This document shows positions 13,395-20,482 of a stretch of DNA of 20,745 nucleotides, piece after piece. The DNA is taken from contig DBVN01000051.1 in assembly GCA_002308515.1 (NCBI GenBank), positions 1-20,745 of the forward strand, in the 5' to 3' direction. The DNA comes from Verrucomicrobia bacterium UBA1263. GTDB taxonomy: Bacteria; Verrucomicrobiota; Verrucomicrobiia; Limisphaerales; UBA1412. The number at the start of each line of letters is the position of its first letter. The stretch's first letter is position 1. A program made the position numbers and the translations under genes. The notes below the pieces were generated by a model. It was not told the origin of the DNA. It was given only the letters and a program-made list of their open reading frames with translations, and made no database searches.

Positions 13395-15362
13395 TTATTT
13401 TTTTCCAAGTCCTTCCCTTCCCATTAAAATAGCCAGCAGATCCGCGTAGTATTCATACGTCGCCGGCGGAAATCTGAAGATCCACATTTTCCCATTCATC
13501 TTAACGATCCCGACCGGCATCCGATCCACTTTGAGATCAGAAAAAAGGATCTCCTTTTCCACGTTCTTGCCATTGACTTTGTATTCCACCAGCAAAGAAC
13601 GGGCCGCCTCTTTCACTTCAAACTCGGCAGGGACTTCGTCCCCCATATTGAGCCAGCTGTCGGCGCGCAATTCCCCCAGACGGAATGCAAACTCATCCAT
13701 CAGTAGAATGACTGCCTCCGGGATCGGCTCCTTTGTGTCATCATAGCCTTTGATCTTGTATGAAAATTCTTCGACCTTCTTGCCATTTACGTTTTTGACA
13801 CGCTTCTTTTCACGGCTGACGACACGCTCACGATCTCCCAGTCGGAATTTCATTTGCCTGAAATCATTCGTGCTGAAAGTCATGATATCTCTGGGATACA
13901 GCTGGAACGCTTCCGTGGGGAATTTTAGCGCGTCCTTCGCGGATACCTCGTACACGGAAGTCTGAAGTGACGATCCTCCGTTTTCTTTGCAGCGCATATA
14001 AATTTTCTCCTCCGGCGGATCTTCATTCGTGACTACGACACCAAAATCCACCATCTGCTGATCACCTTTGGGACCCGTTGTCACGATCCTTTGGAACGGT
14101 TTGTCCAGGCCGTATTCCGAAAAATCATTCACCACTTCTTTGGTCACGTCTAATACCTCTATTTGGGCAAGCTCCTGAAGGATCCAGTCCACCACCTGGG
14201 GGTCTGTCTGATAAGTCTGTTCTCCGCTCAGAGAATTGGCACTCAGCCCGGTCGCTGTCCATGTGTTGGTATCTCCGTTCTTTTCCAGCAGGAACGCTTT
14301 GTTTCTTTGACTCTCTTCCGGAAACGCGCTGAACAGCACCGACTGGATGTCATTCGTCCGAACATCCCAAATTTTCATACAGCGGAAATCCTGCCAGGGC
14401 CTCATCAAGCTCCTCAGAAACTCTCCCCGCGCCAGCACCACATTCGTGTTCATATCCGTTATCAGGCCGATATAGGCCAGATTGGTATGAGTGATATCAA
14501 TGTTCCCGAACTGAATAAGTGTGTTCTTTTGCGCGGAATTATTTTCGTCTTTGTATTCAAAGGATATCTGCGCCTGGGGTCTGTCCAGACCGTATTCGAT
14601 CATCTTCTTGGAAAGGTCATCCCCGACATATTTTTCCACATGCCATTTTGAAAAATCATTAAAAAGTTCCTGTACTTTTCCCTCATCCGCCCGGGACGGT
14701 GTCGGGCTCAGGATATCCCAGCGGTTAGGATTGACCGTATTGCGCGCCAGCTCAAATCCATAAGGAGCGGGACCCTTGAAATTGATTTTCTCTACATGGT
14801 GTCTGTACGGCTGAAAGACTCGTGAATCCCGCCATCCGTTTTCATCTTTGGGGATCTGGTCAAAAAAGTCAGCGCTGGCCAGATAGACCTCGTCTTTGCC
14901 GGTGATCTTGAAAAACACCTCATCTTCGCCCACCGTTTTATTCCCCAAGTGAAACTCCGTCACGCTGTTTTTTTCGCGCAGGGTGAGTCTCTGGAACTGG
15001 GTATCTGTTTTGATCCCGTATTCCTCGATCGTTCTCTTGTTTTTTTCCAATTCCTCTTTGGAAATATAGTCATCTGTTGTCAAATTTTTGACGGACGCGA
15101 TGATCTTTTCGATAGCGGCCTCATTCGCCGGATATTTGATGGGCGCTGTTAGATTCCAATGTCCGTTTACCTTGGCGACGCTTATCCATTTATCGGGCGT
15201 ATAATAAAAATCAACCGTCACTATTTTGCCGGGATCCCAATCCGGGTATAGAAATTCACCCTTGGAAACGACTGTTTTCATTGGCGTGCGGTCGATCCAG
15301 AAAACGAACATACCCAGCACTACCGCCAGCGAAATAATCAACCATGTCGATCCCTGTTTCAT
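13395..15362 (-). CDS. DUF4340 periplasmic protein, 655 aa
   Basis: An N-terminal membrane anchor (residues about 6-24, TWLIISLAVVLGMFVFWID) leads into a large periplasmic part with repeated DUF4340-type units. Each unit has a W-N/R-L...P....A/EA...I motif, then a YG(L/I)-containing segment and a strand ending in a value for an ionised group. Examples are WNLTAPIKYPANEAAI at about 69, EYGIKTDTQF at about 114, YGLDRPQAQI at about 242 and YGLDKPFQRI at about 420. DUF4340 proteins very often lie next to GldG-like ABC auxiliary proteins in Gram-negative genomes; the molecular role is not known. AAGGA seven bases before the ATG is a good ribosome site. It lies 12 bases after the GldG-like stop. 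Confidence 0.9.
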   Translation of the reverse strand: MKQGSTWLIISLAVVLGMFVFWIDRTPMKTVVSKGEFLYPDWDPGKIVTVDFYYTPDKWISVAKVNGHWNLTAPIKYPANEAAIEKIIASVKNLTTDDYISKEELEKNKRTIEEYGIKTDTQFQRLTLREKNSVTEFHLGNKTVGEDEVFFKITGKDEVYLASADFFDQIPKDENGWRDSRVFQPYRHHVEKINFKGPAPYGFELARNTVNPNRWDILSPTPSRADEGKVQELFNDFSKWHVEKYVGDDLSKKMIEYGLDRPQAQISFEYKDENNSAQKNTLIQFGNIDITHTNLAYIGLITDMNTNVVLARGEFLRSLMRPWQDFRCMKIWDVRTNDIQSVLFSAFPEESQRNKAFLLEKNGDTNTWTATGLSANSLSGEQTYQTDPQVVDWILQELAQIEVLDVTKEVVNDFSEYGLDKPFQRIVTTGPKGDQQMVDFGVVVTNEDPPEEKIYMRCKENGGSSLQTSVYEVSAKDALKFPTEAFQLYPRDIMTFSTNDFRQMKFRLGDRERVVSREKKRVKNVNGKKVEEFSYKIKGYDDTKEPIPEAVILLMDEFAFRLGELRADSWLNMGDEVPAEFEVKEAARSLLVEYKVNGKNVEKEILFSDLKVDRMPVGIVKMNGKMWIFRFPPATYEYYADLLAILMGREGLGKK

Positions 15363-15374
15363 GAAACGATCCTT

Positions 15375-16877
15375 TTAATTGCGCTTGCGCATCCAGATGA
15401 CAAACCCGACTCCCAGCACGCCTCCCGGTATGATGAAGAGCATGATCCACATCAGCAGATGGATCTGGGTCTGGCTCATGTTCAGCTGGTATTCCCGGAT
15501 GGGGCGCGGCCCCAGATTGGCCACCAGCGCCGTGCGGTCCAGCAGCCAGTTCACCGTCAGCACCGCGAAGTCTCTGTTTCCGAACGCGGAGTCTATCCGC
15601 GCGTTATCCAGGAAACTCGCGTTCCCGGTCACCACGACGCGCGTCGTTCCTTTGCCGGCACCGATCCCCTGCAGCGCGCCTCTTTCCACTGAAACGGCCA
15701 TGCTGAGTTCTTCGCCCTTTTCACTCGGTGACGCCTTCACATATTTCCCTTCCTCACTCAGCTTCATCAGATAGCCCTCTTTGCTGGAACGCAGCAGTTC
15801 TACCACTTGCGGCGCGTCCGGCGCGGGATCTTTGGATTCCAGTTTGCTGACTTCACGCGAAAGAGGCATGAACATTTGCGAATTGACCAGAGCCTGTGAA
15901 ATTTTGCTTTGCGCGTTGAAATTGGTGATGATCAAATTATTGTTCAGCACGGACAGCGGGTCATACACGATCCCATTGGTGACGCTCACTCCCCATTTTC
16001 CCAAAAGCTTTTCCAGATTTGTTTCCCGGCTCTGCGGCATCAGCAGGAACATTCGTCCGCCGCGATCCAGGTATTCACCGATGTAATTGGCTTCATCTTC
16101 CATGAACGGATCACCCGGCCCGCTGATCACCAGCAGACTGCAATCCTCCGGGATCTTTTTCTCGTTCCAGATATTCAGACTTTTGATCTGAATATTATTC
16201 TGGGTCAGGATCTCCGCGAACTTGGAATAGCCTGTCAGCTCCGAATCATCCTTGGGATTGTACTCCCGATGCCCTGACGAGAAATACGCGACCTTTTCGT
16301 TATCCTCCATCAGCGAAACGATCGCCGCCGTAAAGAGCATCTCTCCCTTGAAAGTCGATCTCTTGATCTTCTGTTCCGAGCCGCTGACCATGTTGGCGAT
16401 ATTGTAATCGGAAAATTCCTTTTCATAGATGACACGCGGTGATTTTCCCTCCGTCTGGAAGATCACCAGATCCCGAAAATATGTCTTCTCTTCCAGCGCG
16501 GGCAGACTCAGCCGGTATTTGTTTTTGACGAGTTCCGCCGCCTGCGGATCCTGTGTGTAATCCACTCTCTCGACTTTGATGTGCGGACTGACATCCTCAT
16601 ACTCTTTGAGCAGGTTATCAATAGAAACGAACAGCGGTGAATCCGACTTGAAGAGGACCACCACATGGACATCCTGCTTCAATGATTTCAAAGCGGATTT
16701 CGTCATGGGCGACAAAATGGAAATATCTTCCGAATCCAGATGCCAGCGGGAAAAATGCCGCATCCCCAGACTGTTCAGCAGCAGAATAATGACGACCATG
16801 CCCGCGATCGCGCCCAGCACGCTCAGCCCTATCCGGCGGCGGCGCTCACTTGAAAAACTCATTTCCGAATGATTCAT
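15375..16877 (-). CDS. GldG-like ABC transporter auxiliary protein, 500 aa
   Basis: Periplasmic ABC-associated protein of the GldG/ABC_transp_aux family. One membrane segment near the N-terminus (about residues 17-37, LSVLGAIAGMVVIILLLNSLG) and one at the C-terminus (about 472-494, LLMWIMLFIIPGGVLGVGF) enclose a large soluble domain. Family landmarks include VAYFSSGHREYNP, LVISGPGDPF and the AVLTVNWLLDRTAL strand-helix near the end. In Flavobacterium GldG works with GldA and GldF in gliding and secretion. The ATG at 16877 is preferred: it overlaps the permease stop as ATGA and has GGAGG eight bases upstream, whereas the first possible ATG at 16892 would place the start inside the ribosome site and add MEEME. 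Confidence 0.9.
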   Translation of the reverse strand: MNHSEMSFSSERRRRIGLSVLGAIAGMVVIILLLNSLGMRHFSRWHLDSEDISILSPMTKSALKSLKQDVHVVVLFKSDSPLFVSIDNLLKEYEDVSPHIKVERVDYTQDPQAAELVKNKYRLSLPALEEKTYFRDLVIFQTEGKSPRVIYEKEFSDYNIANMVSGSEQKIKRSTFKGEMLFTAAIVSLMEDNEKVAYFSSGHREYNPKDDSELTGYSKFAEILTQNNIQIKSLNIWNEKKIPEDCSLLVISGPGDPFMEDEANYIGEYLDRGGRMFLLMPQSRETNLEKLLGKWGVSVTNGIVYDPLSVLNNNLIITNFNAQSKISQALVNSQMFMPLSREVSKLESKDPAPDAPQVVELLRSSKEGYLMKLSEEGKYVKASPSEKGEELSMAVSVERGALQGIGAGKGTTRVVVTGNASFLDNARIDSAFGNRDFAVLTVNWLLDRTALVANLGPRPIREYQLNMSQTQIHLLMWIMLFIIPGGVLGVGFVIWMRKRN

Positions 16878-17626
16878 CTCCATCTCCTCCATTGTAAAAT
16901 GTGGTATGTCGCAAATAAAAAGAAAAAGGTCAGCGACCCGATAAAGATCAATGGCCGCGTATCCAAAATAGCCCGCGAGCTGTCGTTCATATAATCCGCC
17001 AGAGACAGCTTGGTCAGCAGCTGCAGCATCGGCCCGGTATCCGGCATGATGTACAGCGCCTTATAGCTCAGCATGAAGATCCCCATCCCCAGGGTGAAGC
17101 TGATCATTCCCGCCACGATCTGGCTTCGGGTGATGGACGAGCTGAAACAGCCTATCGCCATATAAAGCGCGCCGACCAGCAGGATCGCGATATAGGTGGT
17201 AAAGACAGCCGGGATATTCACGACTTTCGCGTCGTTCACATAAAAGCGGATGATCAGTATGGAGAGCATCACCGGCAGCCAGATGATCGCGTGGAACGAC
17301 AAGGCTCCGCAGAATTTGCTCATCAGCACCTGAATGTCCGTCACGGGCGTCGTCATCAGCGTTTCGTAGGTATTGCTGGATTTCTCGCTGGCAAAGGACC
17401 GCATCGTGATGAGCGGCGCCGACAGCAGCATGATCAGCCAGAAATACCAGGAGCTGAAAAACATTTCCGTCAGCGTCATATCCGTCGGCTCCATATTCAG
17501 CCTCATCACCAGATCGGAAAAACAAACTCCCACCAGCAGCAATGCCGTGCTTACGATCACATAACCATTCAGCGAACCGAAATAGATACCCAGTTCCCGC
17601 CTTAGCAATGTATTAAAAACCTGCAT
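16874..17626 (-). CDS. GldF-like ABC-2 type permease, 250 aa
   Basis: Membrane subunit of an ABC-2 exporter. It opens with the amphipathic N-terminus LLRRELGIYFGSLNGYV typical of GldF and NosY relatives. It has about six membrane segments near residues 20-40, 57-77, 108-128, 144-165, 173-193 and 226-246. The conserved cytoplasmic coupling segment PLITMRSFASEKSSNTYETLMTTPVTD follows helix 2, as expected for the family (only key positions matter: the TMR, the SEK and the ETLMTTP). The gene is six bases after the ATPase stop and overlaps the GldG-like gene. It should form the pore of a transporter with the ATPase encoded just upstream; substrate unknown. Confidence 0.92.
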   Translation of the reverse strand: MQVFNTLLRRELGIYFGSLNGYVIVSTALLLVGVCFSDLVMRLNMEPTDMTLTEMFFSSWYFWLIMLLSAPLITMRSFASEKSSNTYETLMTTPVTDIQVLMSKFCGALSFHAIIWLPVMLSILIIRFYVNDAKVVNIPAVFTTYIAILLVGALYMAIGCFSSSITRSQIVAGMISFTLGMGIFMLSYKALYIMPDTGPMLQLLTKLSLADYMNDSSRAILDTRPLIFIGSLTFFFLFATYHILQWRRWR

Positions 17627-17632
17627 ACTTTT

Positions 17633-18619
17633 TTATTCTTCCTCCTCTTCTTCCTCTTCTTCCTGCGAACGGGTCAGATAAACAAAGACATCCTCCAGCG
17701 AAGGCCGCTGCATTGTTAGCTCTCTCAGACCCCAGTGATTCTCTTTGGCCATTTCATAGATTTGTTCACGCGGATCGCTCGCTTCGGCTCCAAAGGAAAG
17801 AATACACCGGTAAAAATCTCCCGATGCCGCGGAAATATCCACCGCCGCTACTCCTTTGAAATCCTTCCACGCGGATTTCAGATCTTCCAGCGGTGCCTTG
17901 ATCTCCGCCACGATGCGCGCGGCTTGTCCCATGATGGACTGCAAATGACTGGTGTCATCCGAGGCCAGGATCTTTCCCTGATTCAGGATCACGACCCGCT
18001 TGCACGTCATTTCCACCTCGTGGAGGATATGGCTTGAGATCAGCACGGTGTGTTTGATGCCCAGGTTTTTGATCAGCTGGCGCACCGCGCGGATCTGGTT
18101 GGGATCCAGCCCCAGAGTCGGTTCATCCAGAATGATCAGTTCCGGATCGCTGACCAGCGCGTCCGCCAGTCCCACACGCTGACGGTAGCCCAAAGAAAGC
18201 TGACCGATCATCTTGCGGTACACATCCGTCAGGTCGCATTCATTCATGACCGTATCGGCCCGCTCGCGGCTCTCTTTGATCCCCAGTCCTTTCAAACGCG
18301 CCCGGAATTTCAGGTAATCTCTCACCCTCATATCCGTGTACAAAGGATTGTTCTCCGGCATGTAGCCGATCCGTTTGCGGACTTCGTCGGACTGGTCGAA
18401 AATATCGAACCCGGCCACACGCGCCGAACCCGATGTCGCCGCCATAAAAGTGGAAAGGATCCTCAGCGTGGTGCTTTTGCCCGCGCCGTTAGGGCCCAGC
18501 AGACCCACGATCTCACCGCGCTTGACAGAAAAATTCAAATTGCTGATCGCGATGAAATTTCCATAGCGTTTCGTCAGCCCCTTTACTTCGATCATCAAGT
18601 CCTTGTTGTCTTGCCCCAT
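17633..18619 (-). CDS. GldA-like ABC transporter ATPase with poly-glutamate tail, 328 aa
   Basis: Nucleotide-binding subunit of an ABC-2 exporter. Numbering from MGQDNKDLMIEVKG: Walker A GPNGAGKST at 42-50, the glutamate-type Q-loop GYMPENNPLY at about 85-94, signature LSLGYRQRVG at 141-150, Walker B LIILDEPTLGLD at 161-172 and switch His197. YMPE in place of a glutamine loop and the C-terminal extension after residue 220 are typical of GldA/CcmA-like exporters. The protein ends in nine consecutive glutamates. ATG 18619 is chosen because GGAGCGGAG lies at normal distance; an in-frame TTG at 18661 has no ribosome site, and a later ATG (MIEVKGL) at 18592 is also possible. The gap from the LRR gene is then 46 bases. 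Confidence 0.93.
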   Translation of the reverse strand: MGQDNKDLMIEVKGLTKRYGNFIAISNLNFSVKRGEIVGLLGPNGAGKSTTLRILSTFMAATSGSARVAGFDIFDQSDEVRKRIGYMPENNPLYTDMRVRDYLKFRARLKGLGIKESRERADTVMNECDLTDVYRKMIGQLSLGYRQRVGLADALVSDPELIILDEPTLGLDPNQIRAVRQLIKNLGIKHTVLISSHILHEVEMTCKRVVILNQGKILASDDTSHLQSIMGQAARIVAEIKAPLEDLKSAWKDFKGVAAVDISAASGDFYRCILSFGAEASDPREQIYEMAKENHWGLRELTMQRPSLEDVFVYLTRSQEEEEEEEEE

Positions 18620-18665
18620 AACTCCGCTCCCAAGTATAAAATCTCCTTGCTCGTGAATCAACTAT

Positions 18666-19574
18666 CTATTCCTGTTCGTAAACCCGTGTTTTCATGCTTC
18701 GCCAGCCGGTACCGGACCATCCTTTGGCATCCTTCTGATGGTACACCACCGGATAATTCGGAACAAAATGCCCTATCAGCCGCCCGGCCGCTTCCGGTTC
18801 ATCTCCTTCAAACCAAATCCCTTCCAGACTGTTTGTCCATGAAAAAGCGTCCTCTCCCACACGAACGACTCCGGCCGGGATGATCAGTTTCCCCACCCGG
18901 CTGCAATCGGTAAATGCGTTGTTCCCGATGACTTTTAGGCTTTTCGGCAGAATGAGTTCCGTCAAATTGCAGCAGCTGTAAAATCCCCGGCCTTCGATCT
19001 CTTCCAGCCCCTCCGGCAGGGTCACTGCTTCCAGAAAAGCGCATCCGTGGAACGCTCCTTCCCCAATGATCCGCGTTCCGGCCGGTACCGTATAGCTCCC
19101 CCGCTTCCCTTCCGGATAACGAATCAGCTTTTTCATGTCCCTGCTGAACAAGACACCGTCCCGGCAGGCATACTTCTGATTCTCAGGATCTAATGTAAAA
19201 GACTGGAGCTGAACGCATTCATCAAAAGCCGCCGTTTCGATTTCCGAAACACCGGCCGGCAGTTCCAGAAATATCAGCTCGGTGCAGAACCAGAACGCCC
19301 TCTGACGGATCCGGGTGACTCGCGAACCGATTTTGACCTTTTTGGCCCGGAGACAATTCCAAAATGCCCACGGCGCGATCTCGGTCACAGGCTTACCGCC
19401 GACCGTCTCCGGGATAACGATATCTTCTTCCGATCCAATATATTTCACCAGAGATGCCCCATCGGGGACATCCGCCCACAAGAAATCTGTCTCCGGGGTC
19501 CCGCCTTTCACGGAACAAGCCGCCCAGATAAATGCCATGCAAAACAGTAAAAATCTCATGTCTCCTCTCAACAT
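18666..19574 (-). CDS. Secreted BspA-type leucine-rich repeat protein (LRR_5), 302 aa
   Basis: An N-terminal export signal (residues about 6-20, MRFLLFCMAFIWAAC) is followed by LRR_5 repeats of the Treponema/BspA type. Cys20 could be a lipoprotein acceptor but the preceding IWAA is a poor lipobox, so signal peptidase I cleavage is also possible. Repeats with the pattern I-x-x-x-A-F-x-x-C-x-x-L-x-x-L/V-x-L/I-P are visible at about 66-105, 110-130, 168-188, 192-210, 215-233 and 238-256. Such proteins are surface or periplasmic binding scaffolds. Cysteines recur at the same repeat position (FWNC, FWFC, FDEC, FHGC, FTDC). It heads the ABC-AsmA run. A start five codons later at MRFLLF fits the signal peptide equally well. 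Confidence 0.87.
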   Translation of the reverse strand: MLRGDMRFLLFCMAFIWAACSVKGGTPETDFLWADVPDGASLVKYIGSEEDIVIPETVGGKPVTEIAPWAFWNCLRAKKVKIGSRVTRIRQRAFWFCTELIFLELPAGVSEIETAAFDECVQLQSFTLDPENQKYACRDGVLFSRDMKKLIRYPEGKRGSYTVPAGTRIIGEGAFHGCAFLEAVTLPEGLEEIEGRGFYSCCNLTELILPKSLKVIGNNAFTDCSRVGKLIIPAGVVRVGEDAFSWTNSLEGIWFEGDEPEAAGRLIGHFVPNYPVVYHQKDAKGWSGTGWRSMKTRVYEQE

Positions 19575-19620
19575 CCCTCTCTTTTGTACCCTAAACCTCT
19601 TTCCAAGTCCAACTTTTCTA

Positions 19621-19674
19621 TTTATCTCAAAATCGCTGTTAGGATTTCAATTTTTTCAAAACATATTCAAAACA
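19621..19674 (-). promoter_or_regulatory. Candidate promoter of the LRR-ABC-AsmA run with phased direct repeats
   Basis: Minus strand TTGAAA (19650-19645), 18 bases, GATAAA (19626-19621): a weak match to a sigma70 promoter, 47 bases before the LRR start. Directly upstream are two copies of TTCAAAACA (plus strand 19655-19663 and 19666-19674) exactly 11 bases apart, one helical turn, which resembles an activator-binding array. This is the only candidate found for an eight-gene run, so the assignment is tentative. Confidence 0.3.
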
Positions 19675-19684
19675 AACATGTTCC

Positions 19685-19736
19685 GTAGAGACGCGAGATC
19701 TCGCGTCTCCGAGACGAGCGGATCGCTCGTCTCTAC
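19685..19736. repeat. Double palindrome, REP/MITE-like element
   Basis: Two adjacent hairpins. The first, 19688-19709, is a perfect 22-bp palindrome with arms GAGACGCGAGA and TCTCGCGTCTC. The second, 19711-19733, has arms GAGACGAGCG and CGCTCGTCTC around GAT. The ends GTAGAGACG (19685-19693) and CGTCTCTAC (19728-19736) are also complementary, as are the inner CGTCTC and GAGACG, so the element can switch between two hairpins and one branched cruciform. It sits between the LRR gene start and the end of the Rrf2 gene, in AT-rich DNA, with no coding capacity. Confidence 0.85.
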
Positions 19737-19827
19737 AATAAGTCGTTATTGTTAAAGATATTATTTGTTTTTTTTTAAAGAGTTTGGATCTCCAACGGTG
19801 TTTTTGCTTTATCAAACAAAGATCCGC

Positions 19828-20274
19828 TCAGATGCAGTAGTCGAAGATGTTTTCTTTGGCTTCCTGGGTGCCGTAGGTGTGCAGGATATCATCCAGGGTG
19901 ATGTTCCGCATGAGATCCCGGATGCCTTCATTGAGGTTTTGCCAGATGCCGCGGGCGGGACAGAATTTGCTGCGTTTGCATTTTTCGGGGCACTGGACGC
20001 AGTCCACGATGGAGAGGGAGCCTTCCATGATCTCCAGTATCTCCAACAGAGAGATTTCTTTAGGATCCTTGGCCAGATGGTAGCCGCCGTTCATGCCGCG
20101 CACAGAGCGGATCAGGCGCCCCCGGCGCAGGCTGATCATCAGACAGCTGATGTATTTTTCTGAAATCTGCTGAGACCGGGCAATGTCCCGGATCAGGCGC
20201 GGCTTTTCGGGGTCGTGCATGGCCAGATCGATCAGGATCCGCAATCCATAGCGGCCTTTGGTAGAAATTTTCAT
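19828..20274 (-). CDS. Rrf2/IscR-family transcriptional regulator with Fe-S-type cysteines, 148 aa
   Basis: Rrf2 winged-helix regulator. Starts MKISTKGRYGLRILIDLA, the family's first helix, followed by the recognition helix region ISEKYISCLMISLRRGRLI (about 37-55) and the wing RGMNGGYHLAK (59-69). The cluster region has Cys92, Cys95, Cys99 and Cys105 (DCVQCPEKC, then KFCPARGIW). E. coli IscR uses three cysteines spaced six and six residues apart; here spacing is seven and six, plus the extra Cys95. It probably senses Fe-S status, redox or cysteine supply. AGGAAACG before the ATG is a fair ribosome site. It is divergent from cysK, whose promoter region contains an IscR-like palindrome, so cysK and probably the regulator gene itself are its targets. 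Confidence 0.92.
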   Translation of the reverse strand: MKISTKGRYGLRILIDLAMHDPEKPRLIRDIARSQQISEKYISCLMISLRRGRLIRSVRGMNGGYHLAKDPKEISLLEILEIMEGSLSIVDCVQCPEKCKRSKFCPARGIWQNLNEGIRDLMRNITLDDILHTYGTQEAKENIFDYCI

Positions 20275-20395
20275 GAACGTTTCCTGCGTGTGTCTGTTGT
20301 TTCAGACGGCTGTGCCTACTATGGCATTCCGGTTGGAAAAATCAATACTAAATTAAAAGACATTGCGGAAAGTGAGGATTATTTGGATTCAGCGC

Positions 20396-20423
20396 TTGAC
20401 ATTTCAGGGCGGTGATGTATATT
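20396..20423 (+). promoter_or_regulatory. Sigma70-like promoter of cysK
   Basis: TTGACA (20396-20401), 16-base spacer, TATATT (20418-20423). The -35 is consensus. Transcription would begin near 20430, giving a leader of about 53 bases before the cysK ATG. Confidence 0.7.
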
Positions 20424-20433
20424 TTTCTCAATA

Positions 20434-20452
20434 CACAACTAAAATAGTTGTG
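20434..20452. promoter_or_regulatory. Rrf2/IscR-like operator in the cysK leader
   Basis: CACAACTA, AAA, TAGTTGTG: a perfect 8-bp inverted repeat around three bases, preceded by ATA and followed by AT. The ACTAAAATAGT core resembles the type 1 site of IscR. It lies about 4-22 bases downstream of the predicted transcription start, where a bound protein would block transcription. Confidence 0.7.
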
Positions 20453-20482
20453 ATTTTTTAAAAGATAAAGAGCATATAATTT

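Noticed and set aside
18620..18661. Upstream TTG start extending the ABC ATPase by 14 residues
   Set aside because: No ribosome site before the TTG, and the extra residues are not part of the ATPase fold; ATG 18619 has a good site.
18050..18883. 277-residue plus-strand open frame
   Set aside because: Antisense to the ABC ATPase with intact Walker motifs and to the LRR gene; no domain seen.
19791..19837. GGATCT/AGATCC inverted pair after the Rrf2 gene as a terminator
   Set aside because: Only six pairs across a loop of more than 20 bases; the T-rich run on the minus strand is not adjacent to a stable stem.
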